Part shown: piece after piece, positions 17,939-21,620 of the stretch
Numbering within the stretch: the stretch's first letter is position 1
Layout of the letters: each line of letters starts with the position of its first letter
Virus record (IMG/VR): IMGVR_UViG_3300032397_002854
Location: 1-21,620 of that record
DNA: 21,620 bases
Source of the DNA: a virus
Direction: 5' to 3' (one strand)
The notes under the pieces: model-generated
The model's database searches: none
Told to the model about the DNA's origin: nothing
The model's input: only the letters and a program-made list of their open reading frames with translations
Position numbers and translations under genes: made by a program

Positions 17939-17951
17939 TATTTATTGTTTT
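17939..17951 (-). promoter_or_regulatory. Late-promoter candidate AAAACnnTAAATA
   Basis: On the minus strand it reads AAAACAATAAATA and shares 15 nt with the motif at 3331. Divergent from the early-type promoter at 17963. Confidence 0.5.
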
Positions 17952-17962
17952 CCAACGCAGTG

Positions 17963-17971
17963 TGGTATAAT
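17963..17971 (+). promoter_or_regulatory. Extended -10 promoter
   Basis: TGGTATAAT; no good -35. Predicted start near 17978, at the GAGG of the next gene. Confidence 0.75.
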
Positions 17972-17989
17972 AAATAGAGGTATAAAAGC

Positions 17990-18151
17990 ATGGCAAAATA
18001 TAAGAAAATGACGAGAAATATTCAAATAAATAAAACTCCGCGCCTGTATAAGTATAGTGTCAAAATGGTGGCGAAGATAAAAGAAAACGAAAAAAAGAAA
18101 AATCGGCGTAAGTGGGAAAAACAGAACTTGTGTAAAAAAGAGGACAGCTGA
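17990..18151 (+). CDS. Small basic Lys-rich protein, 53 aa
   Basis: MAKYKKMTRN continues into a strongly basic sequence with KENEKKKNRRKWEKQ, suggesting nucleic-acid binding. GAGG lies 10 nt before the ATG. Not recognised. It is the only gene between its promoter and the lipoprotein promoter. Confidence 0.65.
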   Translation: MAKYKKMTRNIQINKTPRLYKYSVKMVAKIKENEKKKNRRKWEKQNLCKKEDS

Positions 18152-18196
18152 GTCCTTAAAATAGGACAGTATTGACCCAAATACCCCTTAAAAAGT

Positions 18197-18205
18197 TGGT
18201 ATCAT
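18197..18205 (+). promoter_or_regulatory. Extended -10 promoter of the repeat lipoprotein
   Basis: TGGTATCAT, one base off TATAAT; TTGACC at 18172-18177 is too far upstream to be a normal -35. Confidence 0.45.
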
Positions 18206-18234
18206 TCTTGATTGATATATAGTGGAGGTAGCAA

Positions 18235-18984
18235 ATGAAAAAACTATTTTTAAGTTTGGTTATTTTAGGAACGATGTTGGCGTCAGGTTGTGCGATCATG
18301 CCCGCGCAGGCACAGACGACCCCCGACGAAACCGAATACGCATATACTGATGACTATACGAGCGTCGACTGGGCGAACGCTGAAATGGACATCATGTATT
18401 CGTATTATGATTTTTCCAATTTGTTCCTGGTGGTTTATGGTGGTCGCATCTTCATTATGCCGTATGATTATTTTTATGGTAATCTCTACAATCGTTATTC
18501 ATTGCGCATGCATTGGTATTCATACGATTATTTTTCCGCATGGTGGGGAACCAACTATTATAACAGACTTTGGAGCAATTATTATTATCGGCACAATCGC
18601 GGGAATTGGCGTGGCGACAGGGATTGGTATCGCGATCACAAACGCTTCAACAGTAATCGTGATTTCCACATTCGTCGAAATGGATTGCGCAATCCGTATT
18701 ATCCACGGCTGAGAAACAAGACTGATCCTGCGCCATTGCCCAATCGGCGATATCAGGCAAAACCTCGCAGCTATACACCTCGCAGTTATACACCACGGTC
18801 TTATACGCCTCGCAGTTATACACCTCGCAGTTATACACCACGCAGTTATACACCACGCAGTTATACACCTCGCAGTTATACACCTCGCTCATTCGGTGGC
18901 AGTAGTGGTGGTTATCACGCAACCCCACGTTCATTCGGCGGCAATTCAGGCGGTGGGCACGGCGGAGCACGGAAAAAAGACTAA
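18235..18984 (+). CDS. Tyr-rich lipoprotein with RSYTP repeats
   Basis: The 249-aa product has a lipobox ending in Cys19 (LASGC), an acidic segment, then a Tyr/Trp/Arg-rich region (about 55-165), a run of pentapeptide RSYTP units (about 178-218) and a Gly/Ser/His-rich tail. GGAGG lies 6 nt before ATG. The cell-surface location and aromatic low-complexity sequence suggest a surface matrix or binding role. It might have come from a host gene. No known domain. Confidence 0.85.
   Translation: MKKLFLSLVILGTMLASGCAIMPAQAQTTPDETEYAYTDDYTSVDWANAEMDIMYSYYDFSNLFLVVYGGRIFIMPYDYFYGNLYNRYSLRMHWYSYDYFSAWWGTNYYNRLWSNYYYRHNRGNWRGDRDWYRDHKRFNSNRDFHIRRNGLRNPYYPRLRNKTDPAPLPNRRYQAKPRSYTPRSYTPRSYTPRSYTPRSYTPRSYTPRSYTPRSYTPRSFGGSSGGYHATPRSFGGNSGGGHGGARKKD
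18768..18892 (+). repeat. 15-bp tandem repeat encoding RSYTP
   Basis: About eight copies of CGCAGTTATACACCT with third-position variants (CAC/CGC, CCT/CCA, one TCT). In-frame units mean copy number can change without frameshift. It is coding DNA, not a CRISPR: there are no spacers. Confidence 0.9.
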
Positions 18985-18999
18985 AATCTAAACGAAGTA

Positions 19000-19008
19000 T
19001 GATATAAT
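19000..19008 (+). promoter_or_regulatory. Extended -10 promoter firing into a terminator
   Basis: TGATATAAT, preceded by AGTA as at other promoters. The predicted start near 19015 lies inside the following terminator stem. Confidence 0.5.
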
Positions 19009-19011
19009 AGA

Positions 19012-19035
19012 AAGGCGGCTTCGGTCGCCTTTTTA
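19012..19035 (+). terminator. Intrinsic terminator with UUCG loop
   Basis: AAGGCGGC/GTCGCCTT with a TTCG tetraloop, then TTTTTATT. Ends the repeat-lipoprotein transcript. Confidence 0.94.
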
Positions 19036-19052
19036 TTTGCGCCAAAAAGGGC

Positions 19053-19081
19053 TTGACAAGTCGCTTATATTGTTATATAAT
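19053..19081 (+). promoter_or_regulatory. Strong promoter overlapped by a palindrome
   Basis: TTGACA at 19053-19058, 17-nt spacer, TATAAT at 19076-19081. Unlike the others it lacks the TG extension. It drives the long small-gene operon to at least 19503. Confidence 0.9.
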
Positions 19082-19089
19082 AACAATAT
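19067..19089 (+). promoter_or_regulatory. Perfect palindrome over the -10 and start site
   Basis: ATATTGTTAT-ATA-ATAACAATAT, 10-bp arms, spanning the -10. It is a good candidate repressor operator; as RNA it would be only partly transcribed. Confidence 0.6.
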
Positions 19090-19099
19090 GGAGGAATGA

Positions 19100-19297
19100 A
19101 TGGAAAAGACATTATTTTCAAAAAAGACGATTTGGCTTATCACCGAAGATTACGATGGGCAAGACGGATGGGGCAGATCATTGGGTAGATGTGAGTATAA
19201 ACGCGGCTACGCAGAAACCGAAGCAGAAGCGAAAAAATGGGTAAAGAAACAGAAAAAATCCTATCGATTTTTCGTCAAAGAGATCGAACAGGTTTGA
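19100..19297 (+). CDS. Small soluble protein, 65 aa, unknown
   Basis: MEKTLFSKKTIWLITEDYDG is followed by a Gly/Arg-rich loop and a basic helix (EAEAKKWVKKQKKS). Ribosome site GGAGG lies 5 nt before the ATG. A TTG frame that overlaps the promoter was not chosen. First gene of the rightward operon. Confidence 0.75.
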   Translation: MEKTLFSKKTIWLITEDYDGQDGWGRSLGRCEYKRGYAETEAEAKKWVKKQKKSYRFFVKEIEQV

Positions 19298-19299
19298 CA

Positions 19300-19503
19300 A
19301 TGAAAAGAATGAAAAAAAATTGTCACACTTGTGGGTGGGGAAACGAATACAAAACAGACTACGGCGGAAAAAAGGTTATCTGTAAATACAGAATACCGAA
19401 ATTACCGTTTTTCGTGGAGAATACGAAAGACAATGACAATGATTGGTGCAACGGTTGGGAATGTAAATGTTGGAAATCGAAAGAACGCTTGACAAAAGTA
19501 TAA
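19300..19503 (+). CDS. Cys-rich small protein, 67 aa
   Basis: MKRMKKNCHTCGW has a CxxC, one further Cys near the middle and a WCNGWECKCW cluster at the end: six Cys in all, so metal binding is likely. The ATG is 2 nt after the previous stop. The end of the gene contains the -35 of the next promoter (LTK codons). Confidence 0.7.
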   Translation: MKRMKKNCHTCGWGNEYKTDYGGKKVICKYRIPKLPFFVENTKDNDNDWCNGWECKCWKSKERLTKV

Positions 19504-19517
19504 AAACGTGGTAAAAT
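19489..19517 (+). promoter_or_regulatory. Strong promoter, leaderless geometry
   Basis: TTGACA at 19489-19494, 17-nt spacer, extended TGG, TAAAAT at 19512-19517. ATG at 19524 is exactly 7 nt after the -10. Confidence 0.88.
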
Positions 19518-19523
19518 AGTATT

Positions 19524-19787
19524 ATGGAAAGAAAAAGTATCGAAAAACCGCTTTTTGGTCGAATTCCCGATTACGGAATTACCAAAACAGGGGATTTCCG
19601 CTACAAAATCTTCAATTTTTCTCGAAAATCGACCTATATTGTCGAAAAGAAGGATAAATTCTTCGCTCGATCAAGAAAAACACACAAAATCTGGCAATGC
19701 ACCTGTCCGAGCTACCAAAAATGGGCTTGGAAAACGCACTCTTGTAAGCATATCGATATGTTATTCGAAATTAAAGTATTAAAATGA
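19524..19787 (+). CDS. SWIM zinc-finger protein, 87 aa
   Basis: The C-terminal half shows CTC-x12-CKH (C59, C61, C74, H76) within WQCTCPSYQKW and SCKHIDML, the SWIM zinc-finger pattern CxCx(n)CxH. SWIM domains bind DNA or protein. The N-terminal half (RYKIFNFSRKSTYIVEKKDKFF) is a beta-rich part typical before SWIM. No ribosome site; leaderless start predicted. Its stop overlaps the start of the first MTRKEIDKIKL gene. Confidence 0.82.
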   Translation: MERKSIEKPLFGRIPDYGITKTGDFRYKIFNFSRKSTYIVEKKDKFFARSRKTHKIWQCTCPSYQKWAWKTHSCKHIDMLFEIKVLK

Positions 19788-19990
19788 CTAGAAAAGAAAT
19801 TGACAAAATCAAATTGATCTCAAAATTGGGTGGGATTTTACCTGATAAATATTATTTAACAAATATGTGTTATTTATGCAAATATATTAATAAAATAAAT
19901 GGTGCGTGCCGTAATTACCATAAAGAAATAATTGACGTGAAGCATGAATATAGTTCTACCTGCAGATTTTGTTTATCGCATGAGTTGTAA
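19784..19990 (+). CDS. MTRKEIDKIKL family, copy 1 (68 aa)
   Basis: First of four tandem paralogues. The start MTRKEIDKIKL is identical in copies 1-3. It has CYLC, a central Cys and RFCLSH near the end, predicting a small zinc-binding fold. ATGA overlap with the SWIM gene. Function unknown. Confidence 0.78.
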   Translation: MTRKEIDKIKLISKLGGILPDKYYLTNMCYLCKYINKINGACRNYHKEIIDVKHEYSSTCRFCLSHEL

Positions 19991-19991
19991 A

Positions 19992-20201
19992 ATGACCAGA
20001 AAAGAAATTGATAAAATCAAATTGATGGCGAAATTGGGATGCACCTTCGACCAAAAAATAATCGACAAGAATAGATGCAAAAAATGCACCCATAACAAGA
20101 CTTGCCCGAATCCTGATTGGGGACAGGAAACTGTGATCCGTTTAAAAGTAAAAAATGGATACACACCAGCCCTTTTTTGTTTTAAATTTGAGAAAAAATG
20201 A
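19992..20201 (+). CDS. MTRKEIDKIKL family, copy 2 (69 aa)
   Basis: Starts MTRKEIDKIKLMAKLG; CKKC, a central CPNP and LFCFKFEKK at the end. The ATG is 1 nt after the previous stop; a longer in-frame start inside copy 1 was rejected because the paralogues fix the N-terminus. The final His of the family is Phe here. Confidence 0.78.
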   Translation: MTRKEIDKIKLMAKLGCTFDQKIIDKNRCKKCTHNKTCPNPDWGQETVIRLKVKNGYTPALFCFKFEKK

Positions 20202-20410
20202 CCAGAAAAGAAATTGATAAAATTAAGTTAATCTTGATATTAAATCGAGAACTCCCAAATGAATATCTTGACAAAAATCACTGCAAAACTTGTTCTCATT
20301 ATTATCCTGGCAAATGTGCTGTTAAATGGACTAGTCGAATGCTTATGGATATTGAATTTGAAGGATGTGGAAAAAATAGATTTTGTTTTTCCCACGACGA
20401 AAAAAAATGA
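20198..20410 (+). CDS. MTRKEIDKIKL family, copy 3 (70 aa)
   Basis: Starts MTRKEIDKIKLILIL; CKTC, GKC and NRFCFSH. Joined to copy 2 by an ATGA overlap. Same predicted metal-binding layout. Confidence 0.78.
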   Translation: MTRKEIDKIKLILILNRELPNEYLDKNHCKTCSHYYPGKCAVKWTSRMLMDIEFEGCGKNRFCFSHDEKK

Positions 20411-20631
20411 CCAGAAAACAGATCGATAAAATCAAATTAAAACTGTTATTGGGCAGCACTGAATGGACAAAAGAAATAGAAAGAAATGATTGTAACAAAT
20501 GCCGATTTCAAATTCCTGGTTGTCCAAAAGAGCCCAGAGCCAAGCAAATAGTAACTGTAAAATCAACCCACAAGGGTTACAATGGTGAATTTGTAATTTG
20601 TTTCAAACATAAAAGTAAAAGGAGAAAATAG
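20407..20631 (+). CDS. MTRKEIDKIKL family, copy 4 (74 aa)
   Basis: Starts MTRKQIDKIKLKLLLG; CNKC, GCP and VICFKHKSKRRK. ATGA overlap with copy 3; its TAG shares one base with the GTG of the AT-hook gene. The basic tail is unique to this copy. Confidence 0.78.
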   Translation: MTRKQIDKIKLKLLLGSTEWTKEIERNDCNKCRFQIPGCPKEPRAKQIVTVKSTHKGYNGEFVICFKHKSKRRK

Positions 20632-21326
20632 TGAAACATAAGAAAGTCAAGAAAATCAAAACCAAGAAATTGGGAGTCGAGAAAAAGCATCGCGGGCGTC
20701 CGAAGGGTTCGAAAAACAAGAAAACGCTAGCAATGACCAACGTCCAGAAAATCGCCAAACTCGGCAAACGGAAATACAAGAAAGCCGTCGAGAATATGGC
20801 GGTGGAAAAACTCACCAAAGAAATCAACAAGAAAAGAAAGAAAGAAATCAAGAACCTAAAAAACCACGTCGGCGAAATTGTTGAAACCCGCAATCCAAGG
20901 GATCAGGGTTATTTCGATATCGTCGCGTCGGCAGAAACGCATACGCCGGCGTGGCGCAATGGCAAGGCACAGAAAATGTTCGACAAAATTGAAAAAGAAA
21001 AGATCAAAGAGTACAAGAAAAAAATCACTAAAGTCTCAAAGGTCGAACTGAACCGTTATATCAAAAACCTGAAGGCCAGAGGGCTCCATCCCGAAAATAT
21101 CAAGGTTCTGGAAAATGAGCCTGAATATTTTCGAATCGAATTCAACGACGGTAAAGACGGCGCGGTTGTGGTTTGTTCCCACTACAAGGCATGGGACAAG
21201 GACGAACTGAAATACAACGAAAAGAAAGACCGATGGGAAAAGGGAGCGAAAAATGAAAAGGGTGTTCTGGAGAAAAAAGTTTTGGAACCGAACCCGAACA
21301 AAGGATTTTATCATACGGAACGTTAA
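20631..21326 (+). CDS. AT-hook, Lys-rich protein, 231 aa
   Basis: GTG start overlapping the previous stop (TAGTG), with AGGAG 8 nt upstream. The N-terminal half is very basic and contains RGRPKGSKNKK (residues 22-32), an AT-hook for the minor groove of AT-rich DNA. The C-terminal half (about 125-231) is a mixed alpha/beta domain with DGKDGAVVVCSHYKAW that I do not recognise. It may be a nucleoid-like or transcription-related protein. Confidence 0.8.
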   Translation: MKHKKVKKIKTKKLGVEKKHRGRPKGSKNKKTLAMTNVQKIAKLGKRKYKKAVENMAVEKLTKEINKKRKKEIKNLKNHVGEIVETRNPRDQGYFDIVASAETHTPAWRNGKAQKMFDKIEKEKIKEYKKKITKVSKVELNRYIKNLKARGLHPENIKVLENEPEYFRIEFNDGKDGAVVVCSHYKAWDKDELKYNEKKDRWEKGAKNEKGVLEKKVLEPNPNKGFYHTER

Positions 21327-21327
21327 A

Positions 21328-21588
21328 ATGAAAAAAATGGCAGATGTTCTTAAAAATGAATTTTATCGACAGGCAACCCAAGCGGAAAAACTGAAAATCT
21401 ATATTCGTTCAATTTTCGATTCCCTTTTATCCACTATCTTGACGGTGAAGGGGATATTTTCCTTTTTCATTGTCAAATCTGTTTTTGTCGAAATCCCTGT
21501 TCTACTCATCATTTTTTGGGGATATTTTCACGCATTTGAATTGGTGCATATCGTCTATATCAGCGCAGTAAAAGACAAAGAGGCTTGA
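21328..21588 (+). CDS. Small membrane protein, 86 aa
   Basis: MKKMADVLKN begins an amphipathic N-terminus, then one or two membrane spans (about residues 30-75, with a FFIVKSVFVEIPVLLIIFW core). The start at 21328 is 1 nt after the previous stop; a longer frame begins inside the AT-hook gene. Its TGA stop lies in the -35 of the following promoter. Function unknown. Confidence 0.7.
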   Translation: MKKMADVLKNEFYRQATQAEKLKIYIRSIFDSLLSTILTVKGIFSFFIVKSVFVEIPVLLIIFWGYFHAFELVHIVYISAVKDKEA

Positions 21589-21613
21589 CAACCCCGCCTC
21601 AAAATGGTATAAT
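21585..21613 (+). promoter_or_regulatory. Strong promoter at the right edge
   Basis: TTGACA at 21585-21590, 17-nt spacer, extended TGG, TATAAT at 21608-21613. The window ends at the predicted start base (21620, A), which could be a leaderless ATG. Confidence 0.9.
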
Positions 21614-21620
21614 AAGAGTA

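Noticed and set aside
18768-18892. CRISPR-like repeat
   Set aside because: The units are contiguous 15-bp coding repeats without spacers.
18647-19045. Minus-strand frame rich in VYNC repeats
   Set aside because: It is the antisense shadow of the RSYTP repeats of the lipoprotein gene and has no ribosome site.
1-21620. Stop-codon recoding (TAG or TGA read as sense)
   Set aside because: TAA, TAG and TGA all end genes cleanly, including ATGA-coupled pairs, and no gene carries in-frame TAG or TGA.
1-21620. Insertion sequence, integrase or attachment sites
   Set aside because: No transposase or integrase motif and no flanking inverted repeats were seen; mobile content is limited to homing endonucleases.

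Overview
This window looks like part of a large, AT-rich, tailed-phage genome of the T4-like myovirus kind. The evidence is a T4-type large terminase, a neck-protein candidate and a small-terminase candidate in gp14-gp16-gp17 order, free-standing homing endonucleases, and a very large tRNA array. Promoters are sigma70-like and two secreted proteins carry lipoboxes, so the host is a bacterium, perhaps Gram-negative. TAA, TAG and TGA all act as ordinary stops, so I see no recoding. I cannot name the phage or the host.

Layout. (1) Positions 1-1377 hold a small lipoprotein, a bidirectional terminator and a homing endonuclease. (2) Positions 1374-9255 hold a plus-strand array of 33 well-formed tRNAs covering all 20 amino acids, two tRNA-like RNAs and at least eight other structured non-coding RNAs. 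Homing endonucleases and a few small, mostly membrane, proteins are scattered through it. (3) Positions 9536-15276 hold a tightly coupled minus-strand head/packaging operon running leftwards. It reads: neck protein, four small proteins starting MKF(K/V)-x-x-E, a coiled-coil small-terminase candidate, an HEXXH metalloprotease with the same tag, the large terminase, and an unknown protein. (4) Positions 15403-15930 hold an HNH endonuclease. (5) Positions 15931-17906 hold a minus-strand cluster with a response-regulator/PAS protein flanked by small membrane or coiled-coil proteins. (6) Positions 17990-21620 hold plus-strand small genes under strong promoters: a Tyr-rich lipoprotein with pentapeptide repeats, a SWIM zinc-finger protein, four tandem Cys-rich paralogues and an AT-hook protein.

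Two promoter classes stand out. Early-type promoters have the form GCTTGACA-N17/18-(TGn)TATAAT and lie only on the plus strand. A second motif, AAAACnnTAAATA, precedes the minus-strand structural genes and three homing endonucleases, and may be the late promoter. Several early promoters put the start codon exactly 7 nt after the -10 box, which predicts leaderless mRNAs.

The most notable content is: (a) two families of structured RNA inside the tRNA array, each present twice with compensatory base changes; (b) five adjacent head-operon genes sharing the 7-residue start MKFKxxE, which fits the T4 prohead-protease rule (I/L-x-E) and suggests a capsid-targeting tag on injected proteins, including a metalloprotease and possible ADP-ribosyltransferases; (c) many tRNAs lacking the near-universal U55 or U33; and (d) homing-endonuclease leaders that appear to hide the ribosome site in a hairpin with the late motif in its loop.
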